Shown piece after piece: positions 1 to 7,102 of a DNA stretch of 10,238 nucleotides. A program made the position numbers and the translations under genes. Under the pieces are notes generated by a model, which worked only from the letters and a program-made list of their open reading frames with translations, was not told the DNA's origin and did no database searches. The stretch is taken from assembly GCA_003647715.1 (NCBI GenBank), contig QMNJ01000045.1:1-10238 (forward strand). Direction: 5' to 3'. Position 1 is the first letter of the stretch. Each line of letters begins with the position of its first letter. The stretch is from Candidatus Coatesiibacteriota bacterium. Lineage in GTDB: Bacteria > RBG-13-66-14 > B26-G2.

Positions 1-564
1 CTCATTCAATTTCTTGAACTCATCTTTTGGTATATATGCCTCTCCTCTCACTATGAACTCCCCACCTGCATCAACCACTAATGGTATGCTCCTTATTGTC
101 CTGACATTCTGTGTTATATCATCGCCCTCCACACCATCACCTCTGGTTATCGCAGTCGCCAGTTTTCCATCCCTATAGATAAGCGATATTGCCACACCAT
201 CCATCTTATGCTCACAGACATACTCAACATTGTTATTATGAGAGAAACCCAACAATCTCTTGACCCTTCCATCAAAATCGGCAAACTCCTCCTCACTGAA
301 TGCGTTGTCAAGAGAAAGCATAGGAACTGAGTGTTTCACCTGCTCAAAGCCCTCAAGGGGCTCTCCACCCACTCTCTGGGTTGGAGAATCAGGTGTAATC
401 AATTCAGGGAACCTCTCCTCCACCTCCTTCAATTCTTTTACCAGTTGGTCATACTCATAGTCGCTTATCTCTGGCTTGCCCACTACATAATACAGGTAGT
501 CGTGATGGCGAATCTTCGCCCTCAACTCCTCTACCCTTCTCCTGACTTCCTCAAACTCGGTCAT
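1..564 (-). CDS. ligA: NAD+-dependent DNA ligase LigA, N-terminal part (3' end outside window)
   Basis: LigA seals nicks in duplex DNA during replication and repair, using NAD+ as the adenylate donor. The 188 visible residues cover domain Ia and the start of the adenylation domain. The Ia signature is seen at residues 20-41 (HHDYLYYV, then PEISDYEYDQL), which binds the NMN half of NAD+. It is followed by ELITPDSPTQRVGG (54-67). The nucleotidyltransferase motif I reads CEHKMDG at 117-123, so the AMP-accepting lysine should be K120. TRGDGVEGDDITQNVRTIRSIP (140-161, with one break from the usual wording) is also typical. Residue 119 is His where many homologues have Leu or Pro. The rest of the enzyme, usually about 650-700 residues in all, lies left of position 1. 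The ATG is preceded by GGTGA six bases upstream. The gene follows the membrane-protein gene at 631 in the same direction after a 66-base gap and may be cotranscribed with it. The identity is very secure. Confidence 0.97.
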   Translation of the reverse strand, partial: MTEFEEVRRRVEELRAKIRHHDYLYYVVGKPEISDYEYDQLVKELKEVEERFPELITPDSPTQRVGGEPLEGFEQVKHSVPMLSLDNAFSEEEFADFDGRVKRLLGFSHNNNVEYVCEHKMDGVAISLIYRDGKLATAITRGDGVEGDDITQNVRTIRSIPLVVDAGGEFIVRGEAYIPKDEFKKLNE

Positions 565-594
565 AATCCTTCACCATTTATGCTAATCTATAAC

Positions 595-600
595 ATTATA
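595..600 (-). promoter_or_regulatory. possible -10 box of a ligA promoter
   Basis: The 66-base gap before ligA contains a perfect TATAAT on the minus strand, about 30 bases before the start codon. No convincing -35 hexamer is found 16-18 bases upstream; the best in register reads TATGGT. A run of seven T (minus strand, 602-608) lies just upstream, but no stem precedes it, so it does not look like a terminator of the preceding gene. ligA may therefore have its own weak promoter, or may simply be read through from upstream. Confidence 0.25.
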
Positions 601-630
601 TAAAAAAATGCTGCCAGACCATATTCACAA

Positions 631-2856
631 TCATCTCCACATAATAATTACAATCACAATTCCAATAGAGATAAATGCTAACCCAAGCATAAGTAGTGCA
701 ACTTTCAATCCTATTAACGGCAGTATTATCAAGGCGGTTATGAAGGAGGAGAGTGTGGAGCCAAGCGTCTCAGAGCCATGGAATAGTCCTCCCACCCAGC
801 TCCCGCGTCCGGATAGTCGGTCTGAAGCAAAGCCAAACAATAGCCCCGAGCACATAGCGGTGAGAGCAATGATGACTAACGAAAATACTGCCACTGGGAT
901 ACCGCTGATACGCGATACTAAAATGCTTAATGACATAATAAGAAGACCGGTTAATAAATATGCTCCTAACAGAATTCTCTCCCCTCTTCCCTTTGTAAGT
1001 TTCCAACCCGATACAATACTTCCCACAGCAAGACCCGCCATAAATATGGCGAATATCACCGCAATCTGGCGATATAGCCCTCCCACCACCGATTGATAGA
1101 CCACTATGAGAAGTATCTCCAGCATTATGGAGAGCGAACCCATAATGACAATCAGGATGGTAGGCGCCACAGCTCTCTTTCTGTTCAACACCGATGATGC
1201 AATCAGAGCAAACAGAACAATCAACAATATCATCCCCGGGTGATGATACTTTATTCTGGAGAGAAATTGAGAGAGGGCAGGGTCGGTATAGTTGGCGAGA
1301 TAGGTAAGGTCGTGGTAGTAGGCAATGGACTGATAGTCGTAGTTTACATCGCCAGAAGCTATATCCATCGCCTCCTCAAGCATATCCACCCTGCTGTCAA
1401 GCAATCGGTAATAAAGCCCTTCCATCGTTATATACCTCGGTTTAACACTGAGCGCCTCAATCCGCTTCCACAATGCATTTGGTTCTATATCAAATCCCTC
1501 ACCCGAATCTCTGGCTACGAATATCACTCTTGAGCCGGGGATATAATTCACTCGTTCAAACACTTCACCTATAGTCAACTTGATTGACTTAAGATACTCT
1601 GCCAGCGCATCCCCTATATACTGCTCATCCCCCTCAGTTATCAGCACAAAAACTCCATCATCATCAAGCGCATCTCTCACAGCCCTCATACACTCCACCG
1701 TAAACAATCGGTTCTCCTCTACCGTTGTGGGGGGTGGAGACGCATTCACTATGAGGTTAAATCTCTTATCACTCGCTTCAATATACTTCCTCGGGTCACA
1801 TATCTTAATCTTTATCCTGTCATCAGTTGGTATAGTATTTAGGTTCTCATCTACCATCTCCACCACCGCGCCACTCATAATCGGAACCACGACCTCGGAG
1901 ACGCCCTCAATCTCATTCAATACCTCCAGTTCACCCGATAACCCATCCCCAATCAGGAGAATTCTTGAATAAGAATCCGATAGTGCAAGAGGCAGTAGGG
2001 CTGTCTCTTCAACAACATCTGTGTAGGCATTGGAGGCGATAATACACCCATTCAACAGTATTGCTCTCTCGCCCTCCCTCTCAATAAGAACTATCTCCCC
2101 ATAGGGTGTCGCCTCTATCAGCAATATCTTATAACCAGGCACAGTATAACTGCCTCTTACATATTCATAGAGGGACATAACTGAACCGGAGAAGATGGAT
2201 GTGATTAGAAAGAGAACAATCAGCACTACCACCGCCGGCACTATAATCCTCGTTCTGCCTCTCAGATAGCCAAAGAGGAAGACCACTGCCAGAAGAGAGA
2301 CCACAGATGCGACGACAGCCAGCGAAAGTGTATTCAGAAACTCAGGCACAGCAATATATGCAATCAATCCGCCAGCAATGGAGCCAAACGCCTCAAACGC
2401 ATACAGATATGATATACGAATTCCCCTCCTTACATCTGGTGAAGAAGCGGAGGCGAAGGAAACACCCAAGGGAATAGTAATAGGTAATATAACAATTAAT
2501 GAAAAAACGATGGTATCAACCACTCCCGCAATCTCGCCTGTCACCAGACCCACAGGTTGCTTCATTATGAATAAAAGAATTATTGCAAGCGGAGCAGATA
2601 CCGACAGAAATATAAACGAGCCGACATAGACCTTAAAAGCGGACATCAACTTTATTAGTGATATACCTGCGATATTTCCAATGAAATGACCGAATAGCCA
2701 TATTGCAAGGGCGATGGACATCACTATCTCTCCCCCACCACTTATAGACAGAACCGCCCTCACACCAGCAACCTGTCCTGCAAGAGATGAGAAACCCACA
2801 CAGAACAAACTCATCAGAAAGAGCCAGCCAGACCTTCCACTATTATGAATAGCCAT
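631..2856 (-). CDS. membrane protein with a degenerate spermidine-synthase-like domain between two transmembrane blocks
   Basis: The protein has 741 residues. An N-terminal block of about seven transmembrane segments (roughly 11-223) is followed by a soluble part (about 230-538) and six or seven further segments (540-740). The two membrane blocks look like half-repeats: YAFEAFGSIAGGLI at 152-165 and HGSETLGSTLSSF at 693-705. YQSVVGGLY (587-595) and FMAGLAVGS (605-613) match the usual wording of fused MFS/spermidine-synthase-like proteins. The soluble part follows the aminopropyltransferase fold: TPYGEIVLIE (250-259), a glycine loop LLIGDGLSGELEVL (300-313), and PPPTTVEENRLFT (374-386). The acidic SAM-ribose residue expected near 325 is missing (VVPIM), and the catalytic Asp region reads VNASPPP. 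Polyamine synthesis is therefore unlikely; a transport, sensing or scaffold role is my inference. The gene overlaps the upstream VWA gene by 14 bases. AAGGAGGT directly abuts the ATG, an unusually short spacing. Confidence 0.82.
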   Translation of the reverse strand: MAIHNSGRSGWLFLMSLFCVGFSSLAGQVAGVRAVLSISGGGEIVMSIALAIWLFGHFIGNIAGISLIKLMSAFKVYVGSFIFLSVSAPLAIILLFIMKQPVGLVTGEIAGVVDTIVFSLIVILPITIPLGVSFASASSPDVRRGIRISYLYAFEAFGSIAGGLIAYIAVPEFLNTLSLAVVASVVSLLAVVFLFGYLRGRTRIIVPAVVVLIVLFLITSIFSGSVMSLYEYVRGSYTVPGYKILLIEATPYGEIVLIEREGERAILLNGCIIASNAYTDVVEETALLPLALSDSYSRILLIGDGLSGELEVLNEIEGVSEVVVPIMSGAVVEMVDENLNTIPTDDRIKIKICDPRKYIEASDKRFNLIVNASPPPTTVEENRLFTVECMRAVRDALDDDGVFVLITEGDEQYIGDALAEYLKSIKLTIGEVFERVNYIPGSRVIFVARDSGEGFDIEPNALWKRIEALSVKPRYITMEGLYYRLLDSRVDMLEEAMDIASGDVNYDYQSIAYYHDLTYLANYTDPALSQFLSRIKYHHPGMILLIVLFALIASSVLNRKRAVAPTILIVIMGSLSIMLEILLIVVYQSVVGGLYRQIAVIFAIFMAGLAVGSIVSGWKLTKGRGERILLGAYLLTGLLIMSLSILVSRISGIPVAVFSLVIIALTAMCSGLLFGFASDRLSGRGSWVGGLFHGSETLGSTLSSFITALIILPLIGLKVALLMLGLAFISIGIVIVIIMWR

Positions 2857-4891
2857 ACCTCCTTCTCAGATACCACTCACCGGTTATGAGAAGAACAACT
2901 GCAACATATAGCCAGGGTGACGAGGTGGATGAGACCGCCCTGTCAACCACGACCTCATAGAAGGTCTTACCAGAAAGACCACCAATCAGGTCGTCTATCT
3001 CGTCTTCACTAAATACCCTATCACCACCCAACACACGAGACAGAATTTCAGAGTGTGAACCTGTATCTCTTTCTATATCCTCATTACATATAAAGTATAT
3101 TGAATTTGACTTATCCCCTGAATAGACCTCTATTCTATATACACCCACCACCTCAGGCACAAATGCAGTTCTATACCCGTTGAGTTCATAGGACAGTTCG
3201 CCCCCCCTAACAACCTCCTCACCTCCATCCAACAAACGGTATATTGAGTATCTCAAAGAGCCACAATCCTTGGATGGAACAGATATTTTAACCTCTTCGC
3301 CAACAATTGGTTCTTTGCTTGATACCTCAATCCTAGGTCTGCCTTGAAGGTGCGGGTATGATGACATTCTTACTATCGCTGACATCAATCTATCTATACT
3401 ATCACCTCTAAGAGCATACGGCACACGCCATAGACCCCAGAAGGCAAGAGCATAACTTACACCATTCAGGTATCTTCCACAAGCAAGCCGTGGGATTCCG
3501 TCCTCATCATATACCAGCGCCTCCGACCAGCTCCTCTTTGAAACATCACCTGAGCCAGAAGCAACAAGACCGTCAAGACAGTTGAGTTCATCCATAAACA
3601 AGAAAACCCCGCTTTTCCAGGTAGGGGTGGAAAGCCGAACTCTTATGCCTTCTCCACCCATTGACAACGGTGAAGAAGCATAACTTAAGGTATCACCATC
3701 CTGAGCGATATACACAATACCAACTCCATCATCAGCACACAATCTGTCAAGGTGCTCGGCAATAGAAACACCCTCAACAACAGGCACCTCGCCCATAACG
3801 ACTATAGAGTCAAACTCGGGTAGAAGCCCGGTATAACCGGCAATATCAACGGTTGTCTCCTCACTAATTAGTCCTCCTGCAGGTGTGATACAGTATGTGG
3901 ACAGGTCAAGTGCTGTGTCGCGCATAAGCGCACGCTTCACAAAAGCATAATCAGGGGACGGCTGAGGCGAAACAATAAGAGTTCTCATCCTCCTGTTGAT
4001 GACATTGGTTGCTTCTATCACCTTGTTATTAAGTTCAACTGTATCTTTATCACACACCACCTCCGCACTGAAGACATCAATATCGCCACTCGCTCTGAAT
4101 GGTATATCAATAGAAAAGTATCCACTACGGTTGAGATGATATGGAACCTCTGCGAGAACCTCACCACCTTGAGACAATATTACCTTGAATGAGACCGCTT
4201 CCCGCCCGTAGTAGATACCGCTTAACTCCGCTACCTGGTCCATAGATGCAAGAATTGGATTGGGGAGTTGCAAGTCAATGAGCGCGATGTCACTCAAGGG
4301 GTTTTTACCCGTATTGACTATATACAGGTTGTCTGGCAGGGCGTGAAGATGCTCCACATCAATATCATTCAGTCCACCGTCAGTAATAAGTATGAATCCG
4401 CGTGCTCTGTCTCCAAATAATGCTATAATATCTAATACCCCTGAATAGAGCGACTCCTCCTGCTTCTTAAGGGGCTTAAGCTTTTCTAATTCATCTGATT
4501 GCATTTCAATCCTCTTGGCATCTGAGGTCACTAGCTCTATCTTAAAACCGGATGAATTCGCCTCTTTACCTATCTCCCACAATACCTCCATTGCCCGCTC
4601 AAATCTGGTTTTGCCCTCTCCCTCAAGCAAATAATTCATACTGGGACTGATGTCAAGAATCACAACCAGAGGTCTTATCTTTTTAGAACTGTAGGTGAAG
4701 TGCAGTGTCAGACCAATGAAAATAAGCATCAGAGATAGAATAACCATTGTTCTGAGAATGAGTAGAATTAGCATAATTCGCCTTGCCTCAGAAAACCGCC
4801 TGAGATAGAGATACAGAGTGAGAAAAATGGCTGATGAGAAGATAATCAGAATAAAGACCAGTGGGATAAGAGGAAACAATGTAATACTCAT
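2843..4891 (-). CDS. membrane-anchored VWA-domain protein with a glutamine-amidotransferase-like domain
   Basis: The protein has 682 residues. Two transmembrane helices (about 7-30 and 39-66) come first, then a von Willebrand factor A domain (about 73-195). Its metal-site motif DISPS is at 80-84, with Asp80, Ser82 and Ser84 all present, and ITDGG is at 169-173. A beta-rich segment (about 200-298) contains DTVELNNKV, as in BatA-like proteins. Next is a region resembling the class I amidotransferase-like fold of membrane VWA proteins: RTLIVSPQPSPDYAFVKRAL (303-322), then FDSIVVMGEVP (360-370). I see no catalytic Cys-His pair there. A second beta domain (about 525-600) precedes a C-terminal helix (659-676). 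This build suits a metal-dependent protein-binding scaffold in the periplasm, anchored at both ends. The following gene overlaps it and is probably translationally coupled. No MoxR ATPase gene is visible. No strong Shine-Dalgarno precedes the ATG. The architecture is clear; the function is unknown. Confidence 0.85.
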   Translation of the reverse strand: MSITLFPLIPLVFILIIFSSAIFLTLYLYLRRFSEARRIMLILLILRTMVILSLMLIFIGLTLHFTYSSKKIRPLVVILDISPSMNYLLEGEGKTRFERAMEVLWEIGKEANSSGFKIELVTSDAKRIEMQSDELEKLKPLKKQEESLYSGVLDIIALFGDRARGFILITDGGLNDIDVEHLHALPDNLYIVNTGKNPLSDIALIDLQLPNPILASMDQVAELSGIYYGREAVSFKVILSQGGEVLAEVPYHLNRSGYFSIDIPFRASGDIDVFSAEVVCDKDTVELNNKVIEATNVINRRMRTLIVSPQPSPDYAFVKRALMRDTALDLSTYCITPAGGLISEETTVDIAGYTGLLPEFDSIVVMGEVPVVEGVSIAEHLDRLCADDGVGIVYIAQDGDTLSYASSPLSMGGEGIRVRLSTPTWKSGVFLFMDELNCLDGLVASGSGDVSKRSWSEALVYDEDGIPRLACGRYLNGVSYALAFWGLWRVPYALRGDSIDRLMSAIVRMSSYPHLQGRPRIEVSSKEPIVGEEVKISVPSKDCGSLRYSIYRLLDGGEEVVRGGELSYELNGYRTAFVPEVVGVYRIEVYSGDKSNSIYFICNEDIERDTGSHSEILSRVLGGDRVFSEDEIDDLIGGLSGKTFYEVVVDRAVSSTSSPWLYVAVVLLITGEWYLRRRYGYS
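2857..2864 (-). promoter_or_regulatory. Shine-Dalgarno abutting the start of the spermidine-synthase-like gene
   Basis: AAGGAGGT is a near-perfect anti-16S match that directly touches the ATG at 2856. It lies inside the last codons of the VWA gene (RRYGYS then stop). The usual 5-9 base spacer is absent, so initiation may depend on ribosomes terminating at 2843 and re-positioning. An alternative is a non-AUG start slightly downstream, such as the ATT at codon 3. Confidence 0.5.
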
Positions 4892-4943
4892 AACTTTTAT
4901 TCTAACATAGCAAATGAATGCCTGTATGAATGTAAGTTTGCAC

Positions 4944-4972
4944 TTGTGTTATGAACATACCTTTATTATATT
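4944..4972 (+). promoter_or_regulatory. possible promoter of the butyrate-kinase gene
   Basis: TTGTGT (4944-4949) and TATATT (4967-4972) are 17 bases apart, which is the sigma70 spacing, with five of six matches at -10 but only three of six at -35. Transcription would start near 4979, some 35 bases before the preferred ATG. The -10 overlaps the TATAAT proposed for the opposite strand, so the two transcription units may compete for polymerase. Confidence 0.35.
4965..4970 (-). promoter_or_regulatory. possible -10 box for the VWA operon
   Basis: The AT-rich stretch between the divergent VWA and kinase genes has a perfect TATAAT on the minus strand, giving a leader of about 65 bases. The hexamer 17 bases upstream is a poor -35 (GATTAA). 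The assignment rests on position and the -10 match alone. Confidence 0.3.
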
Positions 4973-5003
4973 TGTGCTGAATTTCAATTAATCGCATTTA
5001 TAT

Positions 5004-5008
5004 GGTGG
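5004..5008 (+). promoter_or_regulatory. Shine-Dalgarno that selects the start at 5014
   Basis: GGTGG sits five bases before the ATG at 5014. The in-frame ATG at 5002 has only AT-rich sequence upstream, and the four residues it would add (MVVD) lie outside the family's usual N-terminus. The downstream start is therefore preferred. Confidence 0.6.
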
Positions 5009-5013
5009 TAGAT

Positions 5014-6147
5014 ATGACTGAAAAGAATAATCTCTATATTTTAACCATTAACCCTGGTTCCACCTCCACCAAGATAGCCATCTATGAGGATAGCAAGGCA
5101 ATCTTTGAGGAGGAGATAATGCATGACCCGGAGGTGGTGATGTCCTTCAAGAAGCGGGATGAGGACTACAGATTCAGGAAGGAGACCATACTGGGTTTGT
5201 TATCGGAGAAGGGCTTTGACATCAATAAATTCTCTGCTGTGGTTGGCAGGGGTGGTTTCGTTCAGCCGATTGAGGGAGGTGTGTATGAGGTAAACAGAAA
5301 GATGCTTGACGACCTTGAGCATAGAGCACCCTACGAGCATCCCAGCAACCTCGGCGCACCACTGGCCTATGAGATTGCCAGCGGGATAGGAGTGAAGGCA
5401 TATACCGTTGACCCTGTGGTTGTGGATGAGATGAGCGACCTGGCGAGGGTCTCGGGCTATCCAGACATCATCAGAAAGAGCGTTCTTCATGCCTTAAACA
5501 TCCGGGCGGTTGCAAGAATTGCGGCGGAGAAACATCTCAAGAAGAAACACTCCGAGGTCAACCTCATAGTAATCCATATGGGTGGCGGAATATCGGTTAC
5601 CGCCCACTTCAGGGGCAAGATGGTGGATGTAAACAACGCCTTTCTGGGTATGGGTCCATTCACACCCCAGCGGGTAGGAGCGCTTCCAACCGGCGAACTG
5701 ATAAAACTCTGCTATTCAGGCAAGTTCACCCAGAAGGAGCTTGAGGCAGAACTTGTGAAGAATGCGGGTCTGAGAGGGTATCTGGGCACCAACGATGCCA
5801 TTGAGATAGAGAAGATGATAGAGAATGGGAATGAGTTAGCAAGGTTGATATACGAAGCCCTGGCATATCAGATATCCAAAGAGGTTGGCGCTATGGCTAC
5901 AGTGCTTAAAGGCAATGTTGACGCCATTATCTTCACCGGTGGTCTCTCTCGCTCTGATATGCTGATGAGGTGGATTAAAGAGCGGGTTTCATTTATAGCA
6001 GATGTGATTGTAATACCGGGTCAGAAAGAGATGGATGCTATGGCAGAGAGTGTCCTTCGCATACTCAAGGGTGAGGAGGAGGCAAAGGAATATATACCCA
6101 AAGAGATACTTGACCCTATGAAGAAATATGGAAAACAAGAGGTTTAA
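5014..6147 (+). CDS. buk: butyrate kinase / branched-chain acid kinase family
   Basis: This cytoplasmic acetokinase-family enzyme transfers phosphate between an acyl phosphate (butyryl-P, or the isobutyryl or isovaleryl form) and ADP, giving the free acid and ATP, or runs in reverse. With the start at 5014 it has 377 residues, about 20 more than typical butyrate kinases; the excess is a charged C-terminal tail (about 354-377). Family motifs in order are NPGSTSTK (13-20, phosphate loop), GRGGF (78-82), HPSNLGAPLA (109-118), VDPVVVDE (132-139), HMGGGIS (188-194), RVGALPTG (220-227), GTNDA (258-262) and FTGGL (307-311). All expected regions are present and intact. No phosphotransbutyrylase gene, the usual partner, is visible nearby; one may be encoded elsewhere, or acyl phosphates may come from another route. 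Sequence alone does not fix straight- versus branched-chain preference. The gene is probably a single-gene transcript ending at the hairpin at 6180. Confidence 0.93.
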   Translation: MTEKNNLYILTINPGSTSTKIAIYEDSKAIFEEEIMHDPEVVMSFKKRDEDYRFRKETILGLLSEKGFDINKFSAVVGRGGFVQPIEGGVYEVNRKMLDDLEHRAPYEHPSNLGAPLAYEIASGIGVKAYTVDPVVVDEMSDLARVSGYPDIIRKSVLHALNIRAVARIAAEKHLKKKHSEVNLIVIHMGGGISVTAHFRGKMVDVNNAFLGMGPFTPQRVGALPTGELIKLCYSGKFTQKELEAELVKNAGLRGYLGTNDAIEIEKMIENGNELARLIYEALAYQISKEVGAMATVLKGNVDAIIFTGGLSRSDMLMRWIKERVSFIADVIVIPGQKEMDAMAESVLRILKGEEEAKEYIPKEILDPMKKYGKQEV

Positions 6148-6179
6148 TACTGTTTCAGATAAAGGGCTTAATACACGGT

Positions 6180-6207
6180 TAGACAAGGGGCTTAAGCCCC
6201 TTGTCTA
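6180..6207 (+). terminator. perfect 28-base palindrome, likely terminator of buk
   Basis: The sequence reads identically on both strands. As RNA it folds into a 12-bp stem (TAGACAAGGGGC and its complement) closed by a TTAA loop, 33 bases after the kinase stop codon. The following sequence is AT-rich (TTATACAT) but lacks a proper T run, so termination may be imperfect. Because the site is symmetrical it could also act on transcripts from the converging ABC operon. Confidence 0.65.
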
Positions 6208-6256
6208 TTATACATGCCCATCCCCTTTCATTTAGGAATCTCCTATTCGTCTGTCT

Positions 6257-6289
6257 AAAAAAATATATTCCCTTATATCACCTATAAGG
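6257..6289 (-). terminator. likely terminator of the ABC exporter operon
   Basis: On the minus strand, just after the permease stop codon, CCTTATA and TATAAGG form a 7-bp stem with a five-base loop (6271-6289). Seven bases later comes a run of seven T (6257-6263). The stem is AU-rich and the T run is displaced, so this is a weak terminator. The 28-base palindrome beyond it may serve as a back-up. Confidence 0.45.
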
Positions 6290-6303
6290 AACAACATAAT
6301 ATC

Positions 6304-7101
6304 CTAACCGCTTCTCTTGAGCTTACCCAACTTCTTGGCGTGCCTTTCAGCAAGGTTGAAGAAGAATATCGCCAGCGGTATCAGAGCGAAGCCAACTATC
6401 CCAAGTATCAGAATATCAAACCACATCTCACCTATTGACCTCCCATTAAGCAGTGCGTCCCTCATCATACGAAGGGTGTAGGTAGCAGGTGATAACACTG
6501 AGAGCGGTCTTATCCATTCTGGTAAAACACTAATTGGATAATAGACGCCGGAGACCAAAAGCACTATCGCCTGAATAATATGTGCCGCCTGTGACCCCCT
6601 CTCGGTGCTCATTAATGGTAGTATCGCCGCAAGGATACCCAGCCCTATAAACGAGAAGCTTGAGATGATAAGAACCAGTAGCCCGGTCAGAATATTTGCA
6701 CCAGAGAGGGTGAGGTCAAAGAATAACAATGCCACAATTAATGTTATACCAGTGTTTATAGTGCCATAGAGAACAGCATAGATTACCGTTCCAAAGAGCA
6801 TCATAGTTCTTCTTATGGGAGCCATAAATGTGTATTCAATTGTGCCCTCCCACCTCTCCCACTGTATGGACTCGCTTACCTCGTGGAATATTACACTTAA
6901 AAACCTCCACACCAGCGCACCAATCACCAGATAGAGCACCATCCTCTTGTCGCCAGTGGCAACACCGATGAAGCCAATGGTCAGGACATTAACCAGTGTA
7001 AAAACAATGAATACAACTTCCCAGCTCAGATACCTCTTCACCAGATTGAAGTTCCTCGCCACAAAGGCATAGGAAGCCCTTACCTCAGATGCTATATCCA
7101 T
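6304..7101 (-). CDS. ABC-2 type exporter, permease subunit
   Basis: This 265-residue inner-membrane protein has six predicted segments at about 26-48, 53-73, 103-128, 135-162, 172-190 and 228-250, the standard ABC-2 fold. The cytoplasmic coupling stretch ERWEGTIEYTFMAP (82-95) lies between segments 2 and 3. YYPISVLPEWIRPLSVLSPATY (187-208) is the usual loop between segments 5 and 6. Both strongly resemble drug, polysaccharide or lipid exporters of this class. The ATG follows the ATPase stop after a single base, and its Shine-Dalgarno GGAGGTGA lies inside the end of the ATPase gene, so the two subunits are made together. Two copies would pair with two ATPases to form the exporter. The substrate cannot be read from sequence. 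The structured leader with a small ORF upstream of the operon would fit export of a compound that affects translation, but that is inference. Confidence 0.92.
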   Translation of the reverse strand: MDIASEVRASYAFVARNFNLVKRYLSWEVVFIVFTLVNVLTIGFIGVATGDKRMVLYLVIGALVWRFLSVIFHEVSESIQWERWEGTIEYTFMAPIRRTMMLFGTVIYAVLYGTINTGITLIVALLFFDLTLSGANILTGLLVLIISSFSFIGLGILAAILPLMSTERGSQAAHIIQAIVLLVSGVYYPISVLPEWIRPLSVLSPATYTLRMMRDALLNGRSIGEMWFDILILGIVGFALIPLAIFFFNLAERHAKKLGKLKRSG

Positions 7102-7102
7102 A

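Noticed and set aside
602..608. Run of seven T (minus strand) before ligA, considered as a terminator
   Set aside because: No stem of useful length precedes the run.
608..1096. 162-codon plus-strand ORF opposite the spermidine-synthase-like gene
   Set aside because: It is antisense to a clear membrane-protein gene, has low-complexity composition and no Shine-Dalgarno; it is a shadow frame.
4462..4485. CTTAAGGGGCTTAAG resembling the buk terminator arm inside the VWA gene
   Set aside because: It encodes Lys-Leu-Lys-Pro-Leu-Lys in frame and lacks the complementary arm; the resemblance is coincidental.
4914..4932. Direct repeat ATGAATG, twice at 12-base spacing, upstream of the VWA gene
   Set aside because: Seven-base AT-rich repeats are expected by chance in this composition and nothing else ties them to a regulator.
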